DNA of 64,000 bases from Oenanthe sinensis (taxonomy: Eukaryota; Streptophyta; Magnoliopsida; Apiales; Apiaceae): contig JAPMAC010000221.1 in the NCBI GenBank assembly GCA_028671895.1, positions 9,936,001 through 10,000,000 of the forward strand. The letters are read 5' to 3'. Position numbers and translations under genes: made by a program. Shown in pieces: positions 49,472 through 61,735 of this stretch. How positions within the stretch are numbered: the first letter of the stretch is position 1; the number at the start of each line of letters is the position of its first letter. The notes beneath the pieces were generated by a model. That model ran no database searches. It had not been told where the DNA came from and was given only the letters and a program-made list of their open reading frames with translations.

Positions 49472-50385
49472 TTGCTAGTAATGCTATGTAAATATTAAAA
49501 TCGGCTAGACTTTGATTTGTTATATTACAGCAACAACACACGGATATACCCAAGAGAATAGAATAGAAAGAAACAAAATCCTATTTATAGAGAAACTAAG
49601 GTTGTATTAGAATCATAACAATAGTATACTATATCCTAAAAGGATGACAATACCTTTTAAAAACTAAACAAAAGCCATGAATACACGCACACATATAAAA
49701 CAGACTTCTGTAAACTAAGGATGTTTCACATAAACAGTTGTCCAACAGTAAGGCTACAACATTTTTGTTACCCTCTTCAAGAAATAACATTAAAAATATT
49801 TTAGTCTTCTAGTAATCTAGAGCTGGATAATGTCTTGGATCATAATTGTTGGAAAAAGAAGTCCAACTTAGGTACATTACATTATACACTTTATTATTTA
49901 ATCAACTCAGTTACGATATATTGATGCATATTTAATTACCTTATTACCCTGTTACTTGAAATGTTTCCAATAAAAATTTAGTTCATCGTTAACCTATTAG
50001 TGCCTATAGCTATGTGTTAAAATCAAATCCAAGTTGTACGCGACACCTTCGCCTTGTAATTGATAGATTACGGGTAAAATGTTAAATACATATTCAGTGA
50101 TAAAATTCTTTGGTAGGGACACGTTGATAAGGAAAAATCACTGCTACTTTATTTGATAGTGAGTTGAGCTGGCCAAGATTCTAAATAAACTTGGACCAAA
50201 CAGCCTAAGGGTTTGGTTAGTAGAACGGTGCCTAGTGCATTTGGCTCTAAAAACATAACCTTTCCCATCTCTCTATCATCCTCCTCCGCAAATCAAGTAT
50301 TTACTTCTAATTGTTTCGGGCCGACAACTGTGAATTAAGCATTCTTATAACCCGCGATTCCCTAACCCATTTCGCATTACATTAT
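49472..50385. other. Intergenic DNA between the two first-exon copies
   Basis: AT-rich, with no bounded element or gene recognised. If the distal first exon is used, this is intron sequence. Confidence 0.45.
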
Positions 50386-50529
50386 TTAAGCACGCCTACT
50401 TAAGAATCTGCACAATACAATTATATAACAGGACACAAGCTTATAAATCACAAAAATGCATATAACCCGATAAATCACAAATTCGAAACCCAAACCCAAT
50501 ATACAAATATACATACACATCAAACTTAC

Positions 50530-50844
50530 AAGACCCTTTTTGAAATGGGATTGAATCACGGGAGCATCAATTTCTTGAAAATAAAATTTCATCCAAGAAA
50601 TAGCAGTGACACGTGGAGGAAGCAAGGTGGGTATGTGATTATTACAAGGGAATGGGGGGAGAGACAAGAGTTGCCTAGGTTTATGTTGGTTTCTGGGAGG
50701 TGGGGCCAGATGGGCTATGTTAGTTTTTGGAGAAACACGCAGTAGTGTGTGTGATTTAGGGGTGCAATTGGGTGGAGGCGTGCTTATTCTTGAATAATAA
50801 CATCTCAGTCTTATTGTTGGTGTTGTAAGTGCTCTCAACATCAC
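50530..50844 (-). CDS. Second first exon of the pseudouridine synthase (partial gene)
   Basis: 315 bp open from ATG, 105 codons in phase 0, ending at a strong donor CTT|GTAAGT. It is a paralogue of the first exon at 48066-48383. Shared parts are PPPNC.PKSHT, NIAHL, LSLPPFP, SW and FQ.I.A.VIQS.F.KGL before the same splice point. The similarity continues into the intron start (TTGTGATTTATC, GGTTAT.TGCATTTTT) and a little upstream. No further exons follow before the intact gene. Spliced to exon 2 at 47861 it would give a full protein with another mitochondrial-type N-terminus (MMLRALTTPTIRLRCYYSR). So it is either an alternative first exon or a fragment left by tandem duplication; the sequence cannot decide. 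Confidence 0.7.
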
Positions 50845-50929
50845 TGTCTGTTTGTAACACTGAGAATCAAGGGGGCTAATTTATGAACTGGGGGTTAGGG
50901 TTTCTGGGTTTTTCATGAAACAAGAATAC

Positions 50930-51905
50930 TGCAAATCAAATTTTTATGCGTTAGGGAGCTATTTTTTTATTTTTAGAATAATTTTTTATAAAAGGAATGG
51001 AAAGCTGTATAAAAAAGAAATTGGTAAATAAGCACCATGATTTTAAAAGTTTTGGTTGGAAAAGTAATTTATATATTACATTATTTTTAATTAATTAATT
51101 AGACATACATATTATTGCATAGAGTAAAATTAATCTACAATAAAAATGGAATTTAATTTTAAAATAGAATAACAATTTTGAATACAAAATTTATGGAGAT
51201 AAATTTAAGATATTTAGATTGATTAAGTCAGCAACCACAGTTTATCTATATTATATTATTATAGTTGAAAAATTAGAAATTTTGATCGGTCAATCAGTAC
51301 GGATATACATTATAAAATGAGTGAATACATACGTAAAATACATATTAATATGTGTTATTTGAACGATCCAAATAGAAATGGAAGTAGTCGTCCAGCAATA
51401 ATTTAAGCAATTGTCCAACAAAACATGTTTCATTCATATTTTAAAAATAAAACTCAGATCCTTCTCTTCACATTTGTTAACAAATGGCCCCTTGTTATTT
51501 TAAAAATAAAGCTCAAACAGCCAGATCCTTCTGTTCACAATTGTTATTAAATAGCCCCTTATTATTTAAGCTCTGAATAATATATAAATGATATTATTAT
51601 CAATTTATAATAATATGAGTGGAAAGTTAAGGTTAGTTTTTTTATAAAAAAATTAAGGTTAATTATGTAATATATATGTGAAAAAAATATAGAGCTAGAG
51701 TTTATATATAGTAAAGTGTAAAGATTATTTGTCAATTTCTTTAAAATATAATTGATTTGATTAAATTTAATAAAAAAAATTCAGGAGGTTCCTTTTCTTT
51801 CATGTCTCTAAGAAACTAGTAATGCATTCATTCCTAACAAATATAACATTTCTTTTTTTGGCTCCAACAAAAACATATTTGTTTCCGAAAAACAAAAACA
51901 ATAAG
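50930..51905. other. AT-rich DNA upstream of the distal first exon
   Basis: It holds a worn two-copy repeat of about 65 bp at 51438-51568 (CAGATCCTTCT.TTCACA and TAGCCCCTT words). No gene was seen. Confidence 0.5.
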
Positions 51906-51910
51906 AACAA

Positions 51911-52732
51911 TGTTATAATAAAAGATTATTATTATATATATTTTAATATAAGAAATATAAGAGAAATAGGAAAAGAGGAAGCTAATGTATGTGTTGTATT
52001 AACAACTTGCTCTTCTGTGTATGTTTTTAGCAAGGTAATACATGTCCTATTTATAACAACATTTCACCGCCACCCGTGTGTAAATACGATTTTTTATACA
52101 CGGTTCCGTGTATTGGTATTCTAAATTTACAGCTAACAATTTAGATACATGAACTTTGATTTGTGTGTTGTAACTCAAATACAACCATATTATTGTAGGA
52201 AGTATAGATCAGTGGAGTACCTGAAATCAAGAAATCAAGAATGAAATATCAAGATTAGTTCGAGGAACGTGAAAATCACGTTATCATTAAAATAGATAAG
52301 CCCCTTCAGTATGGTGCTTGAAGGTGTATTGGTCTCCGTCTCTCAGGATACAATGAACAAAGATGGTGTTAAGCACTGAAAACCCACTTTCTACGAACCA
52401 AACAAACACAACTTCTCTCTCACGGAAACTGAACATAGAACTCTAAGAGTAATATGCAAAAGTTTATGAAACTTGTAAGTATTTTTGTGTACCAAACAAT
52501 GATGCAAATGACTCAATTTATAGGGGGAAATGAAATGTAATTACAAAGAAATTAATTTGTAACCTACATAATAATGACCAAATAAATATTGGCTCATTAT
52601 TATAAGAATTACAAATCAACTCATAATAAATTACAATTCAAAATTAAAAAAATATGTAATTTAATTTTATTCAAAACAAATATTTTAACAACTATTTACA
52701 ATCATCCTACTTCATTTAATGTTTTCATAACA
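51911..52732 (-). repeat. 3' LTR of the copia element
   Basis: 822 bp starting TGTTATAATAAAAG and ending TTTTCATAACA, so the tips TGTTAT/ATAACA are perfect inverted repeats. On the minus strand the polypurine tract AGAGGGAG (52733-52740) lies directly before it. The 5' LTR counterpart begins at 61978. Confidence 0.88.
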
Positions 52733-53039
52733 CTCCCTCTTGATTGTCAATTGTGAGTTATTACAAAGATCGACTGTCTCATTAAAACCTTGCAAGGAAA
52801 AAGAGTAAAGTCTCCCCCTGAATAAAACATCTCACACTTTGAAATCTTATTGTAGCAAATTTCTCAATCTCAACATGTCAATACTATTCCGCAGCTTTTC
52901 AAATGTTGATGTGGGTAGAGACTTTGTAAATAAATCTGCTTGATTTTAACTTGAGCGAATTTGTTATATATCAATGTCACCATTTTGTTGGAGCTCATGA
53001 CTATAGAAGAATTTTGGCAAGATGTGTTTTATTCGATCT

Positions 53040-54201
53040 CCTTTGATGTATCATTCCTTGAGTTGTTTAATGCAAGCTGAATTATCTTCAAACATAACTG
53101 TAGGTTTATCTGAGATGTTTGATAATCCACATGATTCTCGGATATGTTGAATAATAGACCGCAACCAAATACATTCCATACTTGCTTCGTGGATTGCCAA
53201 TAACTCTGCATGATTTGATGAAGTTGTTGCCATAGTTTGCTTTACAAATTTCCAAAAAAATAGCAGTTCCACGATATGTGAATAAATAACTTGTTTGTGA
53301 TCGTCCAAAATGAGAATCTGACCTGTACTCAGCATCTGCATCTCCATTCAGCTATGATTTTGAATTGTTTGGAAAGAATAATCCAAGATTAATTGTCTCA
53401 CGCAAATATCTCAATATGTATTTAACTCCATTCCAATGCCTTTTAGTTGGTTTAGAACTGAACCTTATCAATAGATTTACAGCAAATGCAATATCAGGTC
53501 GAGTGTTATTTGCAAGATACATGAGAGCACCAATAGCACTGAGATATGGAAATTCAGGTCCAAGAACATCTTCATCTGATTTTCTTAGGCAGAATGGTTC
53601 TTTTTCAACTTCAAGTGACCGGAAAACCATTTGTGTGGTTAGTGGATGAGACTTGTCCATATATAATCGATCAAGAACCATTTCTGTGTATGTGGACTGA
53701 TGAACAAATATTCCTGAAGATAAGTGCTCCACCTGTATACCTAAATAAAATTTTGTCTTTCCAAGATCCTTCATTTCAAACTCATTTTTCAAATAATTAG
53801 TAGCGTTAGTAATATCTTCAAAGGTACCAACGAGATTCAAATCATCCACATATACAGCAATAATAACAAAACCAGTTTGTGACCTTTTAATAAACACACA
53901 TGGACACACTTGATTATTAATATACCCATCATTCAATAAATATTCACTAAGCCTATTGTACCACATACGACCAGATTATTTTAAACCATATAATGATTGT
54001 TGTAAAATTAACAGAATATAAATGACGAGGCTTAGTTTCTTCTAACTTTAATCCTTCAAGGATTTTCATATAAATATCACTATCAAGTGATCCATATAGG
54101 TAGGTTGTCACAACGTCCATGAGACGTGTTTCCAATTTTTTCATACAAGTCATACCGATCAGAAAATGAAAAGTAACTCCATCCATAACATGAGAGTATG
54201 T
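53040..54201 (-). pseudogene. Copia RT C-terminal part and RNase H
   Basis: The RT part (54196 to 53352) has the active-site YVDD (AVYVDDLNLVG), LGKTKFYLGIQV, GALMYLANNTRPDIAFAV and a GVKYILRYLRETINLGL segment. RNase H follows (53347 to 53030) with ATTSSNHAELLAIHEA and FEDNSACI. A stop near 54150-53960 and a frame change near 53350 break it. The N-terminal part of the RT lies beyond the solo LTR, at 57390 and leftwards. It is typical copia pol and not a host gene. Confidence 0.9.
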
Positions 54202-56468
54202 TTAACATCCCGAACTTATCTAATTAAATAAAATTCTCCAAAAATCCAATAAAAAGATACAATTGCTCAATGTCTAACAACTTACAATCCAAAATTAAAA
54301 AAACAACAACTAAACTCTCCAAATTTATAGCTAAATATAAAACGTTACAACTTCTCAAAGTCAGCAACTCGCGCTCTGCCCATAAAGTAGCCCACCTAAC
54401 CTGTCGGGGAAAACAAAGAAACATAGACCGACAGTAAGCGAAATGCTCATATACAGATATAAAATTATGTAAAGAGTACAAGGGTTAGAACAATGACAAT
54501 ATGAATAAATAAAATATCTGAATAAAAAATGATGAAACAAATCGAACGAGACAAAAGATAGTGGATACTTAACTCACAATATAAACAAGTAACAAAAATA
54601 ATAAAAAGAAATGATACGTACTTATCTTACAATTCCAGCGTACATACTTTTTAATCACAAATATTTTTACTCTTACTCATACACTTACTAGTCACATATT
54701 ATAATGATCAAATACTGAAATACAAATTTACTTACTGATATGAGAGACAATATTACACTTACAGGATGTCCTATATTTCGGTTCTCCAGAATATGTAGTC
54801 ATCAAAACTTACAGGGGCTTGCATAGAACAAATCAAATGCTACCCAAAATCTTACAGGGGCTTGCACAGTACAAAACACAATGCTACCTAATTGGCCAAA
54901 ATAAACATACACAATAGTCATGACTCTACGTGTCACATAATTCCGACGATACGCCCATACAATTTAAATACACCGTATAGGTGGTGCCAAACACGAGATT
55001 CTCTTCACTCATGAATGAGTCTTACAATGTCTCCCAAGTCATACATAAATCACAAAAAGATTGAAAATATCTTATTCAAAATATCACACACGTCAAATAA
55101 CATTCAATACTGATTATTAAAATAAAATCCGAACTGACTAGTCCAGAAAACTAGTAATTTATTATATCAGGATGACCTCAAATGAAAAGGTACAAAACAC
55201 GAAACTTGTAGACAATTCAAAGATTTTTCTAGAATGATAAATCTCGTCAAAAACAAAGAAGTAACGAATTCAGAAATTAAACAAATATGGGCTGGTAGAA
55301 CTGAATCAGCATCTGATCACAGTAGTAATTTAAGATTTAAGACCACAAGATCGCAGAATTTGACAGCGGAATGTAAACAAAGAACGAAGATATCGAAAAG
55401 ACCTTTCCAGAATGATTGTACACATAGTTATTGGAAAAATATTCAAATTACTATGAATTTCAGAAGTTACAGTGTATCAGATTACATAAAAGGCAGATTT
55501 CAACATACTTGTAAGCACAATTTGAGAAAATGCAAAGAACGAATGTTGTAGATGATTGAAACAAATTTTCAAGTAGTATAAAATCGTAACAATCCGATGA
55601 AGAACGAATGAGATACAAAGTTTAAAAGAATCAGAATGGACACAAACTATACACAATATACAATATATGCATACGATTTTGAAAGAACAATACAAGAACA
55701 AAGAGAGTGTGTCGAAGATATCTGTACCTTAAATCTCAAAAATATGAGTGATCCTCAAAAATTCAGATGTCCTTATCACATGAACCCTAATTCAAACCAT
55801 AAACTATCCTCTTGAGTCCTTTCATCGTCTCCTCTTTTTCTCTCTCTGTATTCTCAGAAGTAACGTAACTTCTCTTTTCCAAAACCCTAAATCTTTTTCC
55901 TTTTGTTATCTATTCTTTTTCCTTTTCAAAAATATGAATGATCCTCAAAAATTCAGATGTCCTCATCACATGAACCCTAATTCAAACCATAAACTATCAT
56001 CTTGAGTCCTTTCCTTGTCTCCTCTTTCTCTTTCTCTGTATTCTCAAAAATAATGTAACTTCTATTTTCCAAAACCCTAAATCTTTTTCCTTTTGTTATC
56101 TATTCTTTTTCTTTTTCAAAAATATGAATGATTCTCAAAAATTCAGATGTCCTCATCACATGAACCTTAATTCAAACCATAAACTATCATCTTGAGTCCT
56201 TTCCTTGTCTCCTCTCTCTCTCTCTCTGTATTCTCAAAAATAACGTAACTTCTATTTTCCAAAACCCTAAATCTTTTTCCTTTTGTTATCTATTCTTTTT
56301 CACTTTTCCTTTTTCTTTTCTCTTGTTGACTAAAGTATTTTCTAAAATATCCTAATAGTAAACTAAATATAAATATATGTAACTAATAGATCAATAACAA
56401 CTCACTAATATTATTCCTAATATTAAGTAAAATAGCTAAATATATTATAAAAAATACGGGATGTTACA
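54202..56468. mobile_element. Solo LTR, Ty3/gypsy-like (2.27 kb)
   Basis: Flanked by a perfect 5-bp duplication GTATG (54197-54201, 56469-56473), inserted in the copia RT. It starts TTTAACATCCCG and ends ACGGGATGTTACA, and is homologous to the LTR at 22146-24005. A unit of about 190 bp (starting AATATGAATGATCC) is repeated three times at 55741-56305, whereas the LTR at 22146 has it once. It has no coding domain. Confidence 0.9.
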
Positions 56469-57674
56469 GTATGTTTCCTGGTAATCAAATCCAGATCTTT
56501 GAGAGAATCTTTGGGCTACTAACCAAGCCTTATATCTCATAATTTCATTTATCTCATTTTGTTTTTTACAAATACCCATATATTCCTAACATGGACTACA
56601 CCAGCTAGTGTTTGGACTTCATGTCTAAAAACATTTCTCTTGTGCAAGGAGTGCAATTCTTCCTGAATTGCAACTTTCCATTTTGGCCAATCATTTTTTG
56701 TCGACATTCTTCCACACTTTATGGTTCAGGATCAGAGTTTTCAAGAATATCACATGACACAAACTATACATAATATACAATATATGCATACGATTTTGAA
56801 AGAACAATACAAGAACAAAGAGAGTGTGTCGAAGATATCTGTACCTTAAATCTCATAAATATGAATAATCCTAAAAAATTCAGATGTCCTCATCACATGA
56901 ACCCTAATTCAAACCATAAACTATCATATTGAGTCCTTTCCTCGTCTCCTCTTTCTCTCTCTCTCTGTATTCTCAGAAGTAACGTAACTTCTCTTTTCCA
57001 AAACCCTAAATCTTTTTCCTTTTATTATATATTCTTTTCCTTTTCAAAAATATGAATGATCCTCAAAAATTCAGATGTCCTCATCAGATGAACCTTAATT
57101 CAAATCATAAACTATCCTCTTGAGTCCTTTCCTTGTCTCCTCCTTCTCTCTCTCTGTATTCTCAGAAATAACGTAACTTCTATTTTTCAAAACCCTAAAT
57201 CTTTTTCCTTTTGTTATCTATTCTTTTTCCTTTTTCTTTTCTCTTGTTGACTAAAGTATTTTCTAAAATACCCTAATAGTAAACTAAATATAAATATATG
57301 TAACTAATAGATCAATAACAACTCACTAATATTATTCATAATATTAAGTAAAATAGCTAAATATATTATAAAAAATATGGGATGTTACAGTATGTTTCAT
57401 GGTAATCAAATCCAGACCTTTGAGAGAATCTTTGGGCTACTAACCGAGACTTATATCTCATAATTTCATTTCTCTCATTTTTTTTACAAATACTCATATA
57501 TTCCCAACAAGGACTATACCAACTAGTGTTTGAACTTCGGGTCTAAAAACATTTCTCTTGTGCAAGGAGTGCAATTCTTCCTGAATTGCAACTTTCCATT
57601 TTGGCCAATCATTTTTTGTCGACATTCTTCCACACTTTGTGGTTCAGGATCAGAGTTTTCAAGAATATCACATG
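55640..57674. repeat. Tandem duplication over the LTR/copia junction
   Basis: 55640-56756 (LTR 3' part, GTATG and 283 bp of copia) recurs at 56757-57674. The junction at 56756 joins copia sequence CACATG to LTR sequence ACACAAAC with about three bases of overlap. The second copy has two instead of three of the 190-bp units. The copies differ at scattered bases, so the event is not very recent. Confidence 0.88.
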
Positions 57675-57838
57675 CCACAAAAAAAACATATACATCATCA
57701 ATTTCAATACTCCCACGATTCAACAATTTCCCATTATGTACATAACTTATTGAGATCTCATAATTTTCAGGTACATTTGCTTTTATGGAAGCATGTGCCA
57801 CTTCAGAGGCAATATCCTCTTCTAGAGGCAATACCATT
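57390..57838 (-). pseudogene. Copia linker and start of RT
   Basis: A minus-strand frame (57837 to 57523) covering the acidic linker (EEDIASEVAHAS, ENSDPEPQSVEECRQK) and the first RT block. The remaining part reaches the duplicated site at 57390. It is non-functional. Confidence 0.8.
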
Positions 57839-58564
57839 TATTTTCCCAATTATACAAGTAGAATGGGGGGGTTAAATACTTGTGTACTCTTTCTGCCTGA
57901 TTAAAATAAACTCAATATGAATTAAAGCTTTGAATTAAGAACAAAGATAAAACACAAAGATACGAATGAATATTGTTTGTATTATTGACGAGAAAATACA
58001 AACTCTCATAGGGTGTATACAAACCCTAACATCTTCTATGTGTTTCTCAAATGAACTCTCTCTATCTTTATGCTCTCATAAAAGTTTGACATTTAAATTA
58101 GGTTACATAAAGTGTTTATATAGAGAGCTGCCTATCAACTAATAATAGAAAATCAAATTATAATAAGAATAGAATTCTTAATTATTAGCTAACAATTTCC
58201 TTCTGAAATTCTCTTTCCTTCCCATAGCATATCTGTAATATAATTGTCTTTATCTTCGAAAACTTTACACTCCTGTGATCATCTTCCAAATTTATCTTCA
58301 ACTTTACAGACTCTGAAATCTTCAGACTCTGACAGACTATAGACTCTGATAGTCTATAGACCATGATCACCTTTCAAACTCCGATTTTCATCCAGACTCT
58401 GGTTTCACTTTCTATAGAAAATCTTCTAAGTACAAGTGACAAGAATGTTGACTATCTAGACTCTGATTATAGAAGTTCAGAGACTAGAAAGACTTATTAC
58501 AAATAGACTATCCTAGACCATGTTCTAGTATTTTGTACATCATCAAATAAATATATTCCTAACA
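57839..58564 (-). mobile_element. LTR insertion with AGACTCTG motif array
   Basis: 726 bp between CCATT (57834-57838) and CCGTT (58565-58569), a target duplication with one CG-to-CA change. On the minus strand it starts TGTTAGGAATATAT and ends near a CCCCCCC run. AGACTCTG or its complement recurs about seven times at 58300-58470. Removing it restores the copia frame. It is probably a solo LTR, with structure like that of 58869-60157. Superfamily Ty1/copia is inferred. Confidence 0.75.
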
Positions 58565-58569
58565 CCGTT

Positions 58570-58868
58570 TCTGGGATTTTAGTTACAACCACTTTAGGGG
58601 CTCTAACCTCTTCAGGAGGTAATACCACTTTTGGGGTATTTTCTAGAACATTTGCCACTTCAGGGGCAAGTCCAATTAATTTCTGTTTTCATGATACAAT
58701 GTCTTTTGCACCAACAAGTCTAACACGCTTTTTGCGGGGTTTTGAATCATCAACCAATTCTTCAGGAATTGATTTAAGTTTAGGGATTTCAACCCTCGTT
58801 GGAGCATTGACAACAGGTATATGTGATTTTATTATGTGTCTTGAATCACTAAAAGCATTTGGCATTTG
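58570..58868 (-). pseudogene. Copia linker segment between two insertions
   Basis: A minus-strand frame with FSDSRHIIKSHIP, RVEIPKLKSIPEELVDDSKP and PEVANVLENTPKVVLPPEEV, a repetitive acidic/proline linker between integrase and RT. One in-frame stop lies near 58690. Confidence 0.8.
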
Positions 58869-60157
58869 TGTTGGATTAAATCAAGCCTACTATGTTGTAG
58901 TTACTTGTCATGTTGTAACATTCTATCATTTCTTATATAAGGTGGTGACTTAATTCTTTTTATTATGTATTTACAGTCAGAAGCATGTTTCTACTATAAC
59001 TCGAAATGTAAATGAGTGATATCATGAATAATTGTATTGGTAGAAGATTGAAGATTCTATAGATCATGCATCAGGAGAATAAAGATCACAACAAATAAGG
59101 AGTTCAGGAAAGGAATTGTTTCTTAGGCAAATGATCAATAGAGAAGTCAGCCTTGTCAAGAAGTCAAAGATGTATAACTGATAGAGAAGTCTTAAAACTC
59201 TCAATTGCTTAGTATTCGATTGAGAAGTCTATCTGATCGATAAGTCAAGAAATTGAAGCCATTCGAGAAGTATTAAAGAGTATTCATTCGAGAAGTCCAG
59301 TGAAACAAATAGAGAAGTTAGCAAATGAAGCAATCGAGAAGTCTAAGGAAAGAGGCCAATCGAGAAGTCTGTGGTAGTGGACCATTCGAGAAGTTAGCAT
59401 AATTGAGAAGTCATCAAAGCAATATCCAATCGAGAAGTCTAGGCATTCAAGAAGTAAAAAATCAAAGGCTAATCGAGAAGTCTCAGAAGTAGTTAATCGA
59501 GAAGTCTGTGTCATGACTTCTCGAAGCAAAATCAACTGAGTATTCAATTATTTCAAGTAGCTATTTTCAAGGAAATTTGCAGAAGAATAAGACAATTAAT
59601 TTGAAGTACTGTCTTGATCAGGATTAGTCAAATCTTTGAAGATGGTGACAAGTCTACAATGAAGCTTGAAAGAAGAACATGACAAAGATAGAAGATAAGA
59701 TTGCAGATGTGATAGACTGTCAAATTGAAAACTTAGCTAGAAATGGAATTAAGTGTAATGTAAAGATTCATTTGTCTGTTTCTAGTTTTAGCAAACTAAC
59801 ATGTAAAAACATGTGCTAATAAGACATATTGTCTATATAGCTAAAAGCACATCTTCATAGGTTAGTAAGTTGAATATTAGTTTTGTATTCACTCCTTGTA
59901 TCTTTCAAGAACACGAAGTTGAGATTCAAATCAAGAATCTCATATTGTAGCAAATTCAAATCTAATATACAATTAGATTGAAAGTTAAATTGTGTGTGAT
60001 TGTTTATTTATTTCCGCAATTCTTGATAAGTATTACACAATTAACTCAAGTTATAATAAAAGTAGTTCATTCACAGTTCAAAAGTAAATCAATCAAATAA
60101 AAATCCATTATACATTCACCCCCCTCTGTATAAGTTTCACATTACTCATTCATAACA
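58869..60157 (+). mobile_element. Solo LTR with TCGAGAAGTC motif array
   Basis: 1289 bp from TGTTGGATTAAATC to CATTCATAACA, flanked by a perfect 5-bp duplication ATTTG (58864-58868, 60158-60162). GAGAAGT occurs 13 times between about 59138 and 59510, mostly as ATCGAGAAGTC, plus one inverted copy (GACTTCTCGA). The body has a transcription-like part (CATATTGTCTATATAGC, 59826-59842) and a CCCCCC run near the 3' end. It is of a Sirevirus-like Ty1/copia type (inference). Confidence 0.88.
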
Positions 60158-60162
60158 ATTTG

Positions 60163-61560
60163 ATTAGCAATGTTTTGCATATGAATAATTCTTTTAACCT
60201 TATTTTCACATTGTTTATTACGTGGGTCAATAGAATTCAATCCTGATGCATGCCATGATATTTTAGAATTTAATTTATGCAAAACTTTATCTCCCCCTAA
60301 TGAAGGGAACACAGACTCGTCAAAATGACAATCAGTATAACGAGCAATAAAAATATCATCAGTCAATGGTTCAAGATATCTAATGATAGATGGGGAATTA
60401 AAACCAACATAGATACCAATTCTTTTTTGAGGTCCCATTTTTTTTCTTTATGGTGGAGCAATAGAGACATATACTGCAATGCCAAAAATCTTAAAGTGGG
60501 AAATATTAGGTACTTATCCGAGAAATAATTAGTGGGGAGATTCTTTATGATAAGTAGATGGTCTAACCCTAATTATGTTACCAGCGTGTAGTATAGCATG
60601 ACCCCAAACAGATGTAGGTAATTTGGCCCTTAATAATAAAGGACGGGCAATAAGTTGAAGCCTTTTAATTAAAGATTATGCTAGACCATTTTGCGTGTGT
60701 ACATGAGGCACAGGGTATTCGATTGAGCAATAATCATTGAAAGTTGAGGATGTAAATTCAACAACATTATCTAATCGAATTGATTTGATGGGATCATCAG
60801 GAAATTGGGCTCATAATTTGATTATTTGGGCAAGTAACCTTGTAAATGTTATATTGCGGGTAGAAAGTAGACAGACATGGGTCCACCTAGTTGAGGCATC
60901 AACTAAAATCATGAAATATCTAAATGGACCAGAAGATGGGTGAATTGGACCATAAATATCACCTTGGATTCTTTCTAAGAATTTTGGAGATTCGGTTTGG
61001 AGTTTTATAGGGGATGGTCGGACAATTAGTTTTCTCAAGAAACATGCTGAACAAGGAAGTTCATCACGTGGTATGGCCTTTTGATTTGTAAGGGTATGTC
61101 TAGTAGAATTTTCTATAATGCGACGCATCATAGATATTCCTGGATGACCAAGTCTTTCATGCCAAAGGGTATATGATTTTGGATCTACAGTTTTAGGATT
61201 GGTGATTGTGTGAGACTCGAAGACTCTAATTTTCATAATATATAATCCGGAGGAAATTGAGGACGGTTTTTCTAAAATCTTCTTATGGCCTGAGATAGTG
61301 GAAGTGATAAGGAGATATTCTTTTTCATCCTCACTAGTAGTTTCCACATGAAAACCATTAAGATGGATATCTTTAAAATTCAGAAGATTTCTAGTGGATT
61401 TACTAGAGTAGATGGCATTTTGTATGTGAATTTGTGTCTCGTTTGGTAGGATAAAACTGGTTTTCCCAAAACCTTCTATTGTACTAGATGTACCTGAAAT
61501 CATCCAAATATGTGAGTTGGTTTTAGTCAAGTGTGATAAATATTTTGGACTTTGTAAAAT
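60163..61560 (-). pseudogene. Copia pre-integrase and integrase
   Basis: The 5' part (61530 to 60811) has the pre-integrase domain with LWHERLGHPGISMMRRII, then CSACFLRK. The integrase core follows with QGDIYGPIHP (first Asp) and FMILVDASTRW (second Asp region). A stop/frame break lies near 60810. The later part (60438 to 60142) has IGIYVGFNSPSIIRYLEP, the typical integrase C-terminal block. It is broken and non-functional. Confidence 0.9.
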
Positions 61561-61735
61561 AGTGTGAGTGGTTGCGCAATCAGAAATGCATATGTCTTAC
61601 ATATTTATGATGTATATATATGTAAACAACGATTTTATTCAGATCAAACAAATACATATAACAAGTACATAAAGTAAGCACATAAAACGAGTACATGAAA
61701 CAATTACAAGAAAACAAAGAAAGTACATATGAAAC

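Noticed and set aside
59100..59520. CRISPR-like array from the regular GAGAAGT words
   Set aside because: The words are short, spacing is irregular, the spacers are not unique units, and the array lies inside a plant LTR.
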